Origin: Aliiroseovarius sp. F20344
GTDB lineage: Bacteria > Pseudomonadota > Alphaproteobacteria > Rhodobacterales > Rhodobacteraceae
Assembly (NCBI RefSeq): GCF_023016155.1
Contig: NZ_JALKBG010000003.1
Location: 666,001-730,000, forward strand
Length of the DNA: 64,000 nucleotides
Reading direction: 5' to 3'
In this document: one piece after another, positions 17,404 through 28,166 of the stretch
Numbering within the stretch: position 1 is the stretch's first letter
Layout: each line of letters starts with the position of its first letter
The notes under the pieces: model-generated
What the model was told of the DNA's origin: nothing
Seen by the model: the letters and a program-made list of their open reading frames with translations, nothing else
Database searches by the model: none
Program-made: the position numbers and the translations under genes

Positions 17404-19155
17404 GTGGCTCCACAGATCGGTTCTTCCGGGTTAAGCACCCGTTTTGCAAATCGTTGGCACGCAATGCGCGCGGCCAAAGCGCGGTCTGCGGCCGGGTTTG
17501 TGTCGCAGCCAGAGCCGCGCACCATCGGTTCCTTTGCGCGTGGCAGGCAGCTTCTGGCTGGGAATTTTCTGTTTGCGGGTCACTTGGTCAATGCGCCGGA
17601 TCATATGTTGTGGGACATCAAGCCACCCAACCCGGCTTTCATTGAAGAGACACAAGGGTTTGCCTGGCTGGATGATCTGGCGAGCGTCGGTGATCACGAG
17701 GCACGTAGCCGTGCCCAAGACTGGGTCTTTGGTTGGATTGACGCATATGGCAACGGGCGCGGCGAAGGTTGGACACCCGATCTGACTGGCAGGCGCTTGA
17801 TCCGATGGATCAGCCATGCCCTGTTCCTGATGGGCGGCATGACATCTGAGCAAAGCGAAAGGTTCTTCCGATCTCTTGGCCAGCAGACATTGTTTTTGGC
17901 GCGCCGTTGGGGTGGTGCGACCCCGGGATTGCCCAGGTTCGAGGCGCTTACGGGCCTGATCTATGCCGGTTTCAGCCTGACGGGCGTGAAGGTGCGGGTG
18001 GATGCCGCCATCCGCGCATTGGCGCAGGAATGTGTGGAACAAATTGATAAGCAAGGCGGGATTCCTACGCGAAACCCGGAAGAGCTTCTTGAAGTGTTCA
18101 CATTGTTGAACTGGGCAGCTTTGACATTGCGCGAAGTTGGGCGCGAGCCCGAGCCAGAACATCTGGAAGCCATCAATCGTATTGCACCTACGCTGCGGGC
18201 CTTGCGCCATTCAGATGGTAGCCTTGCGCGATTCCACGGCGGCGGGCGCGGATTGGATGGTCGGCTGGATCATGCTTTGGCGAATTCCGGCGTGCGCGCC
18301 ACTGCGAACGAGGATCTTTCGATGGGCTATGCCCGTCTATCCGCTGGCCGGACCAGTGTGATTATCGACGGTGCGCCGCCTCCTGTCGGGAATGCGTCTG
18401 CCAATGGCCACGCATCGACCTTGGCATTCGAGCTGACATCAGGACGCAGGCCGGTGATCGTGAACTGTGGATCGGGGCTGCAGTTCGGTCAGGAATGGCA
18501 CAAGGCCGGTCGCGCGACCCCTTCGCATTCCGTTTTGGGGCTGTCCGGCCAGTCTTCTTCGCGCTTATCTCAGCCGATGGTTTTGGACGGGATCGAGCGT
18601 ACTTTCCTTGTACAAACACCCAAGCAAGTTCCCTTGCAGTACGTTGTTGGAACGGGAACGACTGGGATCGTTGCCGCCCATGACGGTTATATCGGTTCGC
18701 ATGGATTGACCCATATGCGCAAGCTAGAGCTTGCCGTGTCAGGACGTGAGCTGTCAGGTGAAGACACGCTGACGGCTGTATCCGAAGCGGATCAGCAGAA
18801 GTTCGACACCATGCTGGACGAAACCTCGCTTCAGGGGGTGCCCTATTCGGTACGGTTTCATCTGCATCCCGAAGTCGACGCCACTTTGGATATGGGCGGA
18901 ACGGCAGTGTCGCTGGCGCTCAGATCTGGTGAGATTTGGGTATTCCGCTTCGAAGGGCGCGGCGAATTGGCGCTGGAAAGCAGTGTTTATTTAGAAAAGA
19001 CGCGTCTTAAGCCCCGAAAAACAAAACAAGTGGTTCTATCTGGCGTCGCAATGGACTATGCGACACGCATCCGCTGGACGCTGGCCAAGGCGCAAGACAC
19101 CCCAACGGTTTTGCGGGACCTTGAAACGGGCGACCGGGCGGAGCTGCCAGATTAA
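17404..19155 (+). CDS. Heparinase II/III family protein
   Basis: The 583-residue protein has an all-alpha toroid N-terminal half (about residues 80-300, with TGRRLIRWISHALFL) and a beta-sheet C-terminal heparinase II/III domain with the segment GYARLSAGRTSVIIDGAPPP and THMRKLEL. Family members are polysaccharide lyases acting on uronic-acid glycans, but the alphaproteobacterial branch is uncharacterised. There is no evident signal peptide. GTG at 17404 is the only upstream start in frame, because a stop occurs at 17386-17388. GAGGCGAGG lies ahead of it. It sits 30 bases before purH on the same strand. Confidence 0.85.
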   Translation: MAPQIGSSGLSTRFANRWHAMRAAKARSAAGFVSQPEPRTIGSFARGRQLLAGNFLFAGHLVNAPDHMLWDIKPPNPAFIEETQGFAWLDDLASVGDHEARSRAQDWVFGWIDAYGNGRGEGWTPDLTGRRLIRWISHALFLMGGMTSEQSERFFRSLGQQTLFLARRWGGATPGLPRFEALTGLIYAGFSLTGVKVRVDAAIRALAQECVEQIDKQGGIPTRNPEELLEVFTLLNWAALTLREVGREPEPEHLEAINRIAPTLRALRHSDGSLARFHGGGRGLDGRLDHALANSGVRATANEDLSMGYARLSAGRTSVIIDGAPPPVGNASANGHASTLAFELTSGRRPVIVNCGSGLQFGQEWHKAGRATPSHSVLGLSGQSSSRLSQPMVLDGIERTFLVQTPKQVPLQYVVGTGTTGIVAAHDGYIGSHGLTHMRKLELAVSGRELSGEDTLTAVSEADQQKFDTMLDETSLQGVPYSVRFHLHPEVDATLDMGGTAVSLALRSGEIWVFRFEGRGELALESSVYLEKTRLKPRKTKQVVLSGVAMDYATRIRWTLAKAQDTPTVLRDLETGDRAELPD

Positions 19156-19185
19156 CAGACTTCAGGCCTTGGGGGGCCAACTGAT

Positions 19186-20775
19186 ATGACCGACCTTCAT
19201 CCCGTGCGCCGCGCGCTGATTTCCGTATCCGATAAGACTGGCTTGATTGAGCTGGGACAAGCGCTGGAGGCCCGTGGGGTCGAAATCCTGTCCACCGGTG
19301 GTTCCGCCAAAGCGTTGCGTGACGCTGGCGTCGCCGTGAAAGACGTGGCCGAGGTCACCGGCTTTCCCGAGATGATGGATGGTCGTGTGAAGACACTTCA
19401 CCCGATGGTACATGGTGGTCTGCTGGCGCTGCGAGACAACGATGCGCATGTTGCGTCGATGGATGAACACGGTATCGGTGCAATCGACCTTCTGGTGGTG
19501 AACCTTTATCCGTTTGAAGAAACCGTCGCCAAGGGTGCCGACTATGACACCTGTATCGAAAACATCGATATTGGCGGCCCGGCGATGATCCGTGCAGCGG
19601 CCAAGAACCATGCTTTCGTGAATGTGGTTGTGGACGTGCAGGACTATGACAAGCTGCTGGGCGACATGGACCAGCACGGTGGCGCAACCTGTCCGAAATT
19701 CCGTAAGAAACTGGCCCAAACTGCCTATGCCCGCACCGGAGCCTATGACGCCGCCGTGTCCACGTGGATGGCAAATGCACTGGAGCTTGAAGCCCCGCGC
19801 CGCCGCGCATTCGCTGGCGAGCTGAAACAGACCCTGCGCTATGGTGAGAACAGCCACCAGAAAGCTGCGTTCTATACCGACGGGTCGAACCGTCCCGGAG
19901 TGGCCACCGCGACCCAACTGCAGGGCAAGGAACTGTCCTACAACAACATCAACGATACCGACGCTGCGTTTGAACTGGTTGCCGAGTTCGACCCCGCCGT
20001 TAGCCCCGCCGTTGCGATCATCAAGCACGCCAACCCCTGTGGCGTGGCCCAGGGCGCGACACTGGTCGAGGCCTACCAGAAGGCGTTTGACTGTGACCGT
20101 ACCTCGGCCTTTGGTGGTATCGTTGCGTTGAACCAGCCGCTGGATGCAGAAACCGCCACCAAGATTGTCGAGATCTTCACCGAGGTCGTGATCGCCCCCG
20201 GTGCTTCCGATGAAGCTAAGGAAATCTTCGCTGCCAAGAAAAACCTGCGTCTGCTGCTGACCGATGGTCTGCCCGACACACGTGCAGCTCTGACTGCTTA
20301 CAAGCAGGTGGCTGGCGGTCTTCTGGTTCAAGACAAAGACGTGGGCTATGTAGGCATCGATGACCTGAAAGTGGTGACCGAGAAAGCGCCGACCGATGAG
20401 CAGATGAAAGATATGTTGTTCGCTTGGAAAGTTGCCAAGCACGTCAAGTCGAACGCCATCGTGTACGTGAAAGATCAAGCCACTGTGGGCGTGGGTGCCG
20501 GCCAGATGAGCCGTTTGGACAGTGCCAATGTCGCCGCCTCGAAAGCCGAACGTATGGCCGCCGAACTGGGGTTGGACGAAAGTCTAGCCAAAGGTTCCGC
20601 CGTGGCATCGGATGCGTTCTTCCCCTTCCCCGACGGTCTTTTGGAAGCCGCAGCCGCTGGTGGTACATGCGTGATCCAGCCGGGCGGCTCGATGCGCGAT
20701 CAGGAAGTGATTGATGCTGCAAACGAAGCAGGCCTTGCCATGGTTTTCACCGGCATGCGTCACTTCCGGCACTAA
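19186..20775 (+). CDS. purH: Bifunctional AICAR transformylase/IMP cyclohydrolase
   Basis: The 529-residue enzyme catalyses the last two steps of IMP synthesis. The N-terminal MGS-like cyclohydrolase domain ([43 protein letters not shown]) and the C-terminal formyltransferase domain ([35 protein letters not shown]) are complete. Codon use is strongly biased, as expected for a highly expressed gene. The gene ends four bases before the lspA start, so both are likely co-transcribed with the upstream heparinase gene. Confidence 0.98.
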   Translation: MTDLHPVRRALISVSDKTGLIELGQALEARGVEILSTGGSAKALRDAGVAVKDVAEVTGFPEMMDGRVKTLHPMVHGGLLALRDNDAHVASMDEHGIGAIDLLVVNLYPFEETVAKGADYDTCIENIDIGGPAMIRAAAKNHAFVNVVVDVQDYDKLLGDMDQHGGATCPKFRKKLAQTAYARTGAYDAAVSTWMANALELEAPRRRAFAGELKQTLRYGENSHQKAAFYTDGSNRPGVATATQLQGKELSYNNINDTDAAFELVAEFDPAVSPAVAIIKHANPCGVAQGATLVEAYQKAFDCDRTSAFGGIVALNQPLDAETATKIVEIFTEVVIAPGASDEAKEIFAAKKNLRLLLTDGLPDTRAALTAYKQVAGGLLVQDKDVGYVGIDDLKVVTEKAPTDEQMKDMLFAWKVAKHVKSNAIVYVKDQATVGVGAGQMSRLDSANVAASKAERMAAELGLDESLAKGSAVASDAFFPFPDGLLEAAAAGGTCVIQPGGSMRDQEVIDAANEAGLAMVFTGMRHFRH

Positions 20776-20778
20776 ATT

Positions 20779-21255
20779 ATGATGCGTGTGATCGGCATAT
20801 CGGCACTGGTGGCGTTCCTTCTGGATCAGCTAACCAAATATCACGCGCTGTATATTCTGGATCTGGACCGCGTTGGTGTGGTCCAGATTTGGCCGCCATA
20901 TCTGGTCTACCAAATGGGCTGGAACACCGGGATCAACTTTGGCCTTTTCGGCGGCGCGGATCCAAGTGTCACACGCTGGATCTTGATCGCGTTGGCCCTA
21001 GTGATTGCTATATGGGTGGTTTGGTGGGTCCGCAAAGAACAAGTCGGCAAATTGGGCCAGATATCAGCCGGTTTGCTGATCGGCGGGGCGCTCGGCAATG
21101 TGGTGGACCGCATCTATTACGGGGCTGTGGTTGATTTTTTGAACACCTCGTGCTGCGGAATCCAAAACCCATATTCCTTCAATGTTGCGGATGTTTTTGT
21201 CTTTGCGGGGGCAATTGGGCTGGTTCTTTTTACATCATCCAACAAGACCCCGTGA
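20779..21255 (+). CDS. lspA: Lipoprotein signal peptidase (signal peptidase II)
   Basis: The 158-residue protein has four membrane segments and the catalytic aspartates of SPase II, Asp119 in GAVVDF and Asp138 in FNVADVF. The NTGINFGLF and GGALGNVVDR blocks are also present. It cleaves signal peptides of diacylglyceryl-modified prolipoproteins at the inner membrane. Two ATGs (20779, 20782) are possible. It is immediately followed by a gene for a predicted lipoprotein, a likely client. Confidence 0.96.
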   Translation: MMRVIGISALVAFLLDQLTKYHALYILDLDRVGVVQIWPPYLVYQMGWNTGINFGLFGGADPSVTRWILIALALVIAIWVVWWVRKEQVGKLGQISAGLLIGGALGNVVDRIYYGAVVDFLNTSCCGIQNPYSFNVADVFVFAGAIGLVLFTSSNKTP

Positions 21256-21312
21256 CGCGGCTTTCTATATGGGCTAATAAACCCATAGATTACCTTGGGG
21301 ATTGGACGTGGA

Positions 21313-21840
21313 ATGCGTGTATCGTCTGTGAAATTTCTGACACTTAGCGCCATTATTCTAGGGCTCGCTGCTTGTGCTGATCGCGATCCTTCGCTGATGA
21401 ACTTGCGTGCAACACAGGATGGGCCGGATGAATTCGCCATTCTGCCAACCAAACCTTTGCAGGAACCCAAAAGCTACTCGGACCTTCCAACGCCGACGCC
21501 CGGAAAGGCCAATCTGACCGATCCGACGCCAAAAGCCGATGCCGTTGCTGCGCTGGGTGGAAATCTGGGGTCCGGAAAACTGCGTGGTGGCGAAGGCGCT
21601 TTGGTCAGCGCGGCGAGCCGGTACGGAGTCTCCTCGAATATTCGCGAAGTTCTGGCGGCCTCGGACCTTGAGTGGCGCAAAGATAATCGCGGCCGCGTGT
21701 TGGAGCGGTTGTTCAACGTGAACGTCTACTATCGCGCCTATGAAGCCATGCATCTTGATCAACATCGCGAGCTTGAACGCCTTCGTCGTTTGGGGCTGTG
21801 GACCCCGGCTGCTCCACCTGAAGCGGTGACCGATCAGTAA
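21313..21840 (+). CDS. DUF3035 lipoprotein
   Basis: The 175-residue protein begins with a lipoprotein signal peptide ending in the lipobox LAAC (lipidated Cys about residue 21), so it should be anchored in the periplasmic face of a membrane. The mature part is Pro-rich (residues 40-75), then a helical region rich in Arg and Glu ending LERLRRLGLWTPAAPP, which matches DUF3035, a family of unknown function in Rhodobacterales. The ATG at 21313 follows a GGA-rich stretch. The gene is directly downstream of lspA and ends in a strong terminator. Confidence 0.8.
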   Translation: MRVSSVKFLTLSAIILGLAACADRDPSLMNLRATQDGPDEFAILPTKPLQEPKSYSDLPTPTPGKANLTDPTPKADAVAALGGNLGSGKLRGGEGALVSAASRYGVSSNIREVLAASDLEWRKDNRGRVLERLFNVNVYYRAYEAMHLDQHRELERLRRLGLWTPAAPPEAVTDQ

Positions 21841-21864
21841 AAAGGGGCCTTCGGGCCCTTTTTC
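21839..21864 (+). terminator. Rho-independent terminator after the DUF3035 gene
   Basis: AAAAAGGG-G-CC pairs with GGCCCTTTTT around a TTCG loop, with one bulged G, and runs into a T tract. It starts on the last base pair of the stop codon. It ends the heparinase-purH-lspA-DUF3035 transcript. Confidence 0.9.
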
Positions 21865-21968
21865 ATTATGTGGCGCTCATGCGGGGATTATTGATCACAT
21901 CTGCGTTGCCAAGGCTTGAAGAGCCCGCAATCACACGTAGATTTAACCCGTCATTGAAGGAGCACTAT

Positions 21969-23303
21969 ATGCGTTTCATTTTAGCAGGCTTGCTGGCGCT
22001 CGGGTTGGCATCACCATTGTCAGCGAAAGACGATGTGAGCAGCTATACGCTGGATAACGGGTTGGAAGTTGTCGTTATCGAAGATCGTCGGGCTCCGGTT
22101 GTCGTGCATATGCTCTGGTACCGGGCTGGTGCGGCGGATGAGACACCCGGCGTTTCAGGCGTCGCACATTTTCTTGAGCACCTTTTGTTCAAGGAAACCG
22201 AGAATTATGAGGCCGGGGCGCTAAGCCGAATTGTGGCCGAGAACGGTGGCTCCGACAACGCCTTCACCTCGCAAGACTACACGGCATATTTTCAGCGCGT
22301 CGCATCTGATCGTCTTGGCTTGATGATGGAAATGGAATCGGGCCGTGTACGTGATCTGATCCTGTCCGAAGATGACATTGCCACCGAACGCGACGTGATT
22401 TTGGAAGAGCGCGCCCAGCGTACCGATAGTGAACCAGGCGCTTTGTTTCGCGAGCAGATGAATGCTGCGTCTTATCTGAATCACCCTTACGGCATTCCGG
22501 TGATCGGCTGGCGTCATGAAATGGAGCAACTGTCCCGCGAAGACGCATTGGCGTTTTATGAGCGGTTCTATGCTCCTAACAATGCGGTGCTTGTTGTGGC
22601 AGGTGATGTCGCGCCGGAAGAGGTTTTGGAGCTGGCCAAAACACATTACGGTCCTTTGGCGCCCACTCACGATTTGGGCAAGCGCGAGCGTGTCCAAGAA
22701 CCCCCGCAATTGGCGGAAAGACGCCTTCGCTTCGCTGATCCACGTGTTGCGCAGCCTTATGTGTTGCGGACCTATCAAGCCCCTGAACGCGACAGCGGTG
22801 CGCAGGAAGAAGCTGCGGCGCTTGTCTATCTGGCCGAAATTCTGGGCGGAAACGGAGCGACTTCGGTTCTGGGGCGTGCGCTGCAATTTGACGAACAGAT
22901 CGCAGTGTATGCAGCTGCTGGGTATCGATCTGTTTCGCTAGACGACACCAGTTTCACTCTGATTGTTGTTCCTACTGCTGAGGTTTCCTTGAAAGACGCC
23001 GAAGCCGCTTTGGACCGCGAGATTGCAGAGTTCTTGGAAACCGGCATTGACCCCGAACAATTCGAGCGCGTGAAGTTCCAAATCCGTGCGGGCGACGTCT
23101 ATTCGCAAGACAATGTCATGTCGCGCGCCGAACGGTACGGAGAGGCACTGACCTCGGGTTTGACAGTCGAAGATGTCATGGCATGGCCGGATGTGCTTCA
23201 GGCCGTCACCCCCGAAGACGTAATGAAGGCAGCGCGCGCGTTGTTTGACGACCGCAAAGCGGTGACCGGGTGGCTTGTGCCCGAAGGCGGAGACGAAATG
23301 TAA
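21969..23303 (+). CDS. M16-family zinc protease (catalytic subunit)
   Basis: The 444-residue protein has a signal peptide (residues 1-19) and the inverted zinc motif HFLEH (His67, Glu70, His71) of M16 peptidases such as pitrilysin and processing peptidase. A downstream Glu in the ERDVILEERAQR helix would be the third zinc ligand. It is likely a periplasmic peptidase or protein-processing enzyme. The ATG at 21969 has AGGAGCAC upstream. It overlaps the next gene by one base (TAATG), and the two form a catalytic/non-catalytic pair. Confidence 0.93.
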   Translation: MRFILAGLLALGLASPLSAKDDVSSYTLDNGLEVVVIEDRRAPVVVHMLWYRAGAADETPGVSGVAHFLEHLLFKETENYEAGALSRIVAENGGSDNAFTSQDYTAYFQRVASDRLGLMMEMESGRVRDLILSEDDIATERDVILEERAQRTDSEPGALFREQMNAASYLNHPYGIPVIGWRHEMEQLSREDALAFYERFYAPNNAVLVVAGDVAPEEVLELAKTHYGPLAPTHDLGKRERVQEPPQLAERRLRFADPRVAQPYVLRTYQAPERDSGAQEEAAALVYLAEILGGNGATSVLGRALQFDEQIAVYAAAGYRSVSLDDTSFTLIVVPTAEVSLKDAEAALDREIAEFLETGIDPEQFERVKFQIRAGDVYSQDNVMSRAERYGEALTSGLTVEDVMAWPDVLQAVTPEDVMKAARALFDDRKAVTGWLVPEGGDEM

Positions 23304-24613
23304 TGAAACAAATTGCACTCATCTTGGTGGCCTTAGTCACCTTTACCCTGCCCGCACGCGCAGAAGTCCCGATTCAGGAAGTAACGTCCGAAAACGGCCA
23401 TACGGCTTGGTTGGTTGAGGAACCTGCGCTGCCCTTCACCGCACTTGAGATTCGGTTTCGCGGAGGGACGGTTTTGGACCGTCCCGGCAAGCGCGGGTCC
23501 GTGAACCTGATGATGGGTTTGTTGGAAGAGGGCGCGGATGATCTGGACGCGCAGGGATTTGCCGAAGTACGCGAGGCTTTGGCTGCGTCTTATGGATTTG
23601 ATGCCGGGGAAGACACGATCGGAATTTCGGCTCAGTTCCTGACGGAAAACCGGGACGAGGCTGTAGCGCTTTTGCACAAGGCGCTGACAGCGCCCCGGTT
23701 TGATGTCACCGCGATTGATCGGGTGCGCGGACAGATTCTGTCCCACCTGTCATCACGTGCAACCGATCCCAACTCGATCGTCGGTGACGCCTTCGATGCC
23801 GCGGCCTATGGGGACCATCCCTATGGCAGCTACGATGGAGGAACGGTTGAAAGCGTAACAGCGCTGACGCGTGAAGACATCCTGAATGCGTACAAGGATA
23901 CACTCGCGTTGGATCGCATCTATGTTGCCGCTGTTGGGGACATCACGGCCGAGCAGCTTGGCCCCATTCTGGATCGCCTGTTCGATGGATTGCCTCAGAC
24001 CGGCGCGGCCTTGCCTGATAGGGTCGAGTTTGGATTGCCCGGCGGAACCACTGTTGTGCCGTTCGATACCCCGCAATCCGTTGCCCTTTTCGGACATGAC
24101 GGAATCAAACGCGAAGATCCCGACTTCTTCGCCGCCTATGTGGTGAACACAGTTCTTGGTGGCCCAAGCTCTATCTCGCGTCTGATGAACGAGGTACGTG
24201 AAGAGCGCGGTTTGACCTATGGGATCGGCTCGTATCTGGTGCCGGCGGAATGGACTGAAAGCGTGCTGGGGCAGTTCTCAAGCCAAAACGCGGTGATCGG
24301 TGAAGCAATCGACGTGGTGCGTGATGAGTGGGCGAAAATTGCCAGCGAAGGCATCACGCAAGAGGAACTGACGGCGGCGCAAACCTATCTGACAGGGTCG
24401 TACCCGCTGCGCTTTGATGGCAACGCCAACATTGCCAACATCATGGTCGCGATGCAATTAGAGGGGCTTCCGATTGACTACATCGCGACCCGGAATGATC
24501 AGGTCATGGCGGTTACCTTGGACGAAGCAAATCGCGTCGCGTCAGAGCTTTACCACCCTGACACGCTGCATTTCGTGGTTGTCGGTCAGCCGGACGGTGT
24601 TGTGTCGAATTAG
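23303..24613 (+). CDS. M16-family protein, non-catalytic partner
   Basis: This 436-residue secreted protein has a signal peptide (1-20, ending ARA) and an M16 fold, but the zinc motif is gone. Where the partner has HFLEH, this protein has NLMMG (Asn68, Met71, Gly72). It keeps the C-terminal Arg-Tyr type motif region [17 protein letters not shown], characteristic of the non-catalytic half of heterodimeric M16 proteases. By analogy with mitochondrial processing peptidase and the bacterial pair systems, it should combine with the upstream gene product to form the substrate cavity. Confidence 0.92.
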   Translation: MKQIALILVALVTFTLPARAEVPIQEVTSENGHTAWLVEEPALPFTALEIRFRGGTVLDRPGKRGSVNLMMGLLEEGADDLDAQGFAEVREALAASYGFDAGEDTIGISAQFLTENRDEAVALLHKALTAPRFDVTAIDRVRGQILSHLSSRATDPNSIVGDAFDAAAYGDHPYGSYDGGTVESVTALTREDILNAYKDTLALDRIYVAAVGDITAEQLGPILDRLFDGLPQTGAALPDRVEFGLPGGTTVVPFDTPQSVALFGHDGIKREDPDFFAAYVVNTVLGGPSSISRLMNEVREERGLTYGIGSYLVPAEWTESVLGQFSSQNAVIGEAIDVVRDEWAKIASEGITQEELTAAQTYLTGSYPLRFDGNANIANIMVAMQLEGLPIDYIATRNDQVMAVTLDEANRVASELYHPDTLHFVVVGQPDGVVSN

Positions 24614-24663
24614 CCTTTTTCCGCAATGGTCGAATCGGGCGTGGATATGCTAAGTTTTGTGCC

Positions 24664-26526
24664 ATGCCCGAAGGAAACCCCCAGATAAGCCCGGATTCTG
24701 CCGTGAACCGCCCTGTTATCCGCCAATTGGATGATGCTGCAATCAATCGGATTGCAGCAGGTGAAGTGGTGGAACGTCCGGCTTCGGCGGTGAAAGAACT
24801 GGTGGAAAACGCCATCGATGCAGGGGCGACCCGGATCGAGGTTTCTTATGCTGATGGCGGCAAAACACTGATCCGCGTGACCGATGATGGTTGTGGCATT
24901 GCACCGGATGATCTGGAGCTGGCGTTGTCACGTCATGCGACGTCAAAGATTGATGGTTCTGATCTTCTGGACATCCACACATTTGGGTTTCGGGGCGAGG
25001 CGCTGCCGTCGCTCGGCGCGGTGGGGCGTCTGACCATAACCTCGCGTGCTGACGGCTTTGACGCGGCAGTGATCCGCGTGGCTGGCGGCAAGACGGACCC
25101 GGTGAAACCCGCGGCCTTGTCCGGCGGCACGGTGGTCGAGCTGCGTGACCTTTTCTACGCCACGCCCGCCCGCCTGAAGTTCTTGCGCACTGACCGGGCC
25201 GAGGCTCAGGCGATCAGCGATGTGGTGAAACGTCTGGCGATGGCCGAGCCGCACATCGGCTTCACATTGCGAGATGTCTCGGGTGGGCGCGAGGGACGTG
25301 TGACCTTCCGGGCAGATCCCGAAACTGGCGACATGTTCGACGCGCTGTCGGGCCGTTTGGCGACAATCTTGGGTCGGGATTTCGCGGAAAATGCAATCCC
25401 GATTGATGCCGAACGCGAGGGGCTGCGGCTGACCGGGTTTGCCGCGCTGCCGACCTATTCACGGGGCGCTGCTGTTGCGCAGTTTCTGTTCGTGAATGGC
25501 CGCCCAGTTAAGGACAAGCTGCTGACCGGCGCGCTTCGGGCCGCCTATTTCGATTTCCTGTCCCGCGACCGCCATCCCGCAGCGGCTCTGTTCGTCTCGT
25601 GTGATCCGCATCTGGTTGACGTAAACGTCCACCCCGCGAAATCCGAGGTCAGGTTCCGCGAACCCGGCATCGCGCGCGGGCTGATCGTCTCGGGACTGCG
25701 TCACGCATTGGCGAATGCAGGGCATCGGGCGTCGACTACAGTGGCGGGTGCGACGCTGGGCGCGATGCGACCGGAGCAGACCGAACCGCGCGTTTATCAG
25801 ATGGACCGGCCCAGCCTTGGGGCGATGCGCTCCTCCTATCAGGCGCAGGCGCCCACACCTGAGGCGCCCGGTTTCGCTGAAATGTCCACGCCCTCGGCCC
25901 GGTTTGACCCGGTTGTCGAGCCCGAACAAGACGCCCCGCAAGAGGCGCTTCCCTTGGGTGCCGCCCGCGCGCAGGTGCACGAGAACTACATCGTCGCTCA
26001 AACCGAGACCGGTATGGTGATCGTCGATCAACATGCGGCGCATGAGCGGCTTGTGTATGAGAAGCTTAAACGCCAGATGGCCGAAAACGGCGTGGCCCGT
26101 CAGGCGCTTCTGATCCCCGAGATTGTCGAGCTGTCAGCAGGTGATGTGGCGCGGCTGCTCGAAGTGTCCGAAAACCTTGCCGCCATGGGTCTGGTCATCG
26201 AGCCCTTCGGCGGGGACGCCGTCGCCGTGCGCGAAACCCCCGCCATACTGGGCGAGATCAATGCCACTGCGATGATCAAGGATGTGCTGGACGAATTGGC
26301 AGACCTTGGCGATAGCAATATGGTGCAGGCCAAGATCGAGGCCGTCCTGTCCCGCGTCGCCTGTCACGGATCAATCCGCTCTGGCCGCTGGATGCGCCCC
26401 GAAGAAATGAACGCCCTTCTGCGCGAAATGGAGGCCACGCCCCATTCCGGCCAGTGCAACCACGGGCGCCCCACTTATGTGGAGCTGAAACTTGCAGATA
26501 TCGAAAGGCTGTTTGGACGCACATGA
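24664..26526 (+). CDS. mutL: DNA mismatch repair protein MutL
   Basis: The 620-residue protein has the GHKL ATPase domain at the N-terminus ([40 protein letters not shown]) and a C-terminal dimerisation domain starting around residue 430. A proline-rich linker sits between them (about residues 340-425). It couples MutS mismatch recognition to downstream strand removal. Start ATG at 24664. The stop overlaps rmuC by four bases (ATGA), suggesting coupled translation of two genome-maintenance proteins. Confidence 0.97.
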   Translation: MPEGNPQISPDSAVNRPVIRQLDDAAINRIAAGEVVERPASAVKELVENAIDAGATRIEVSYADGGKTLIRVTDDGCGIAPDDLELALSRHATSKIDGSDLLDIHTFGFRGEALPSLGAVGRLTITSRADGFDAAVIRVAGGKTDPVKPAALSGGTVVELRDLFYATPARLKFLRTDRAEAQAISDVVKRLAMAEPHIGFTLRDVSGGREGRVTFRADPETGDMFDALSGRLATILGRDFAENAIPIDAEREGLRLTGFAALPTYSRGAAVAQFLFVNGRPVKDKLLTGALRAAYFDFLSRDRHPAAALFVSCDPHLVDVNVHPAKSEVRFREPGIARGLIVSGLRHALANAGHRASTTVAGATLGAMRPEQTEPRVYQMDRPSLGAMRSSYQAQAPTPEAPGFAEMSTPSARFDPVVEPEQDAPQEALPLGAARAQVHENYIVAQTETGMVIVDQHAAHERLVYEKLKRQMAENGVARQALLIPEIVELSAGDVARLLEVSENLAAMGLVIEPFGGDAVAVRETPAILGEINATAMIKDVLDELADLGDSNMVQAKIEAVLSRVACHGSIRSGRWMRPEEMNALLREMEATPHSGQCNHGRPTYVELKLADIERLFGRT

Positions 26527-27752
26527 TCCAGATCGGTGACAAGACCTATGACCTCTCTGACCCGTTGGTGTTGTTGACGCTGGGGGGTATTGCGCTGGCT
26601 GTTCTGATGTTCATCTTACTGGTGGTCGTTCTGCGCCGTGCGGGCCGGTCGACCCAAGTGACCGAGGATCTGGCCCGCCAGATGGGTGGCCTTGGACAGG
26701 CGGTTCAGGTGCTGGGTGCAGGGCAAGATCAGCTGTCGGGCGGGCTGCGCACTGTGTCGGATGCGCAGGCGACCGGGCAAACGCAGGTCTTGCAAGCGAT
26801 GGAGAGCCGTCTGGCGCATGTACAGCAGCAGATGAATGACCGTCTGCACGACAACGCGATGAAATCCGCGCGCGCCATGTCCGAGCTGCAAGAGCGCATG
26901 AAGGAAAGCCTTCAGGGCAACACGGTCAAGACGACCCAAAGCCTGACGCAGTTGCAGGAACGGCTGGCCGTGATTGACAAAGCGCAGGACAACATCACGC
27001 GGCTGTCGGGCGATGTGCTAAGCCTTCAGGACATCCTGTCGAACAAGCAAACCCGCGGCGCGTTTGGGGAAATCCAGCTGACCGATATCGTGTCCAAGGC
27101 ATTGCCGAAAGACAGCTATGACCTGCAACAGACACTCTCGAACGGCAAACGGGCGGATTGTCTGATCCACCTGCCGAACCCTCCGGGGCCGATTGTGATC
27201 GACTCGAAATTTCCGTTGGAGGCCTATGAGGCACTGCGCAAAGCTGACACGCAATACGAGTTGAACGAGGCCGCCAAGGCGATGAAGGTCGCGGTGAAGG
27301 CCCACATCAAAGCAATCTCGGAAAAATACATCATCGAAGGCGAAACCGCCGATGGCGCGCTGATGTTCCTGCCGTCCGAAGCCGTCTATGCCGAGCTGCA
27401 CGCGAACTTCCCCGAACTGGTCCGCGAAGGGTTCGAGGCGCGCGTCTGGATCGTCTCGCCGACCACCTGCATGGCGACGCTGAACACCATGCGCGCGATC
27501 CTGAAAGACGCGCGAATGCGCGAACAGGCGGGCGAGATCCGCAAGATGCTGAAAAACCTACACCGCGACGTGGAGCTGGTGGTGGAACGCGCTGGCAAGT
27601 TGGAGACTCATTTCGATCAGGCCCGCCGGGATGTCGAGGGGATTACCACGGCGGCCGAGCGTGCAGGGAAACGCGCTGCGCGGCTGGATAACTTTGATTT
27701 TGAAGAGCTGTCCGACGGGGCCGAGAACGTGGTGCCGATTGGGAAGGGGTAG
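26523..27752 (+). CDS. rmuC: DNA recombination protein RmuC
   Basis: The 409-residue protein has an N-terminal membrane anchor (about residues 15-37), a long coiled coil rich in Gln, Leu and Arg (about residues 40-170), and then a restriction-endonuclease-like core. The core includes the conserved [12 protein letters not shown] and [14 protein letters not shown] motifs. RmuC limits inversion rearrangements at short inverted repeats in E. coli. Its biochemical activity is not settled. The translation start overlaps the mutL stop. Confidence 0.92.
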   Translation: MIQIGDKTYDLSDPLVLLTLGGIALAVLMFILLVVVLRRAGRSTQVTEDLARQMGGLGQAVQVLGAGQDQLSGGLRTVSDAQATGQTQVLQAMESRLAHVQQQMNDRLHDNAMKSARAMSELQERMKESLQGNTVKTTQSLTQLQERLAVIDKAQDNITRLSGDVLSLQDILSNKQTRGAFGEIQLTDIVSKALPKDSYDLQQTLSNGKRADCLIHLPNPPGPIVIDSKFPLEAYEALRKADTQYELNEAAKAMKVAVKAHIKAISEKYIIEGETADGALMFLPSEAVYAELHANFPELVREGFEARVWIVSPTTCMATLNTMRAILKDARMREQAGEIRKMLKNLHRDVELVVERAGKLETHFDQARRDVEGITTAAERAGKRAARLDNFDFEELSDGAENVVPIGKG

Positions 27753-27758
27753 TACGCG

Positions 27759-28166
27759 TTGCTGAGAAGGGTGAAGCGGATACTGTACAATCTCCGATTA
27801 TTGAGAGCTCATGATTTTGTTGTGAAACGAGAATTCGAGAAAGCAAATAAGATAGCTTTCAAGCTTGTTGGAAAATACCCGAACGCAGTGGTCTGCAACT
27901 TGCACTTGGCAGAAACCACTTTGTTTATGGGCGACACTGAACAGGCCAAGCTGCGATACGAAAAAACGCGCCAGCTTCTCGAAAGCAACACTCAGCTAAG
28001 CAAAGAAAATCGACGCTTCTTTGCTGCGGTCATTAATTTCAGAATGATGGCGATTGAGTACAAAACCGCGGGGCACGTGTGGGCGAAAGCTGGTGGATTT
28101 GCGAAGGCAATCAATGAACTTGAAGCGGATGCGCTCGCGAAGAGGCTCTTTCTATTGCCGGAATAG
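27759..28166 (+). CDS. Small TPR-like hypothetical protein
   Basis: The 135-residue protein starts very basic (residues 1-25). It then has two helix pairs (EKANKIAFKLVGKYPN, then AETTLFMGDTEQAKLRYEKTRQLLES) that resemble tetratricopeptide repeats. A TTG start at 27759 is used, with GGAAGGGG nine bases upstream. A GTG at 27771 is an alternative. The coding sequence is visibly richer in A and T than its neighbours, with many aaa, gaa and att codons, suggesting recent acquisition. It overlaps the next gene tail to tail. Function unknown. Confidence 0.55.
   Translation: MLRRVKRILYNLRLLRAHDFVVKREFEKANKIAFKLVGKYPNAVVCNLHLAETTLFMGDTEQAKLRYEKTRQLLESNTQLSKENRRFFAAVINFRMMAIEYKTAGHVWAKAGGFAKAINELEADALAKRLFLLPE

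Noticed and set aside
19162..20478. 438-codon antisense open frame within purH
   Set aside because: It mirrors the strong codon bias of purH. The purH translation is clearly real and the antisense protein has no recognisable motif.
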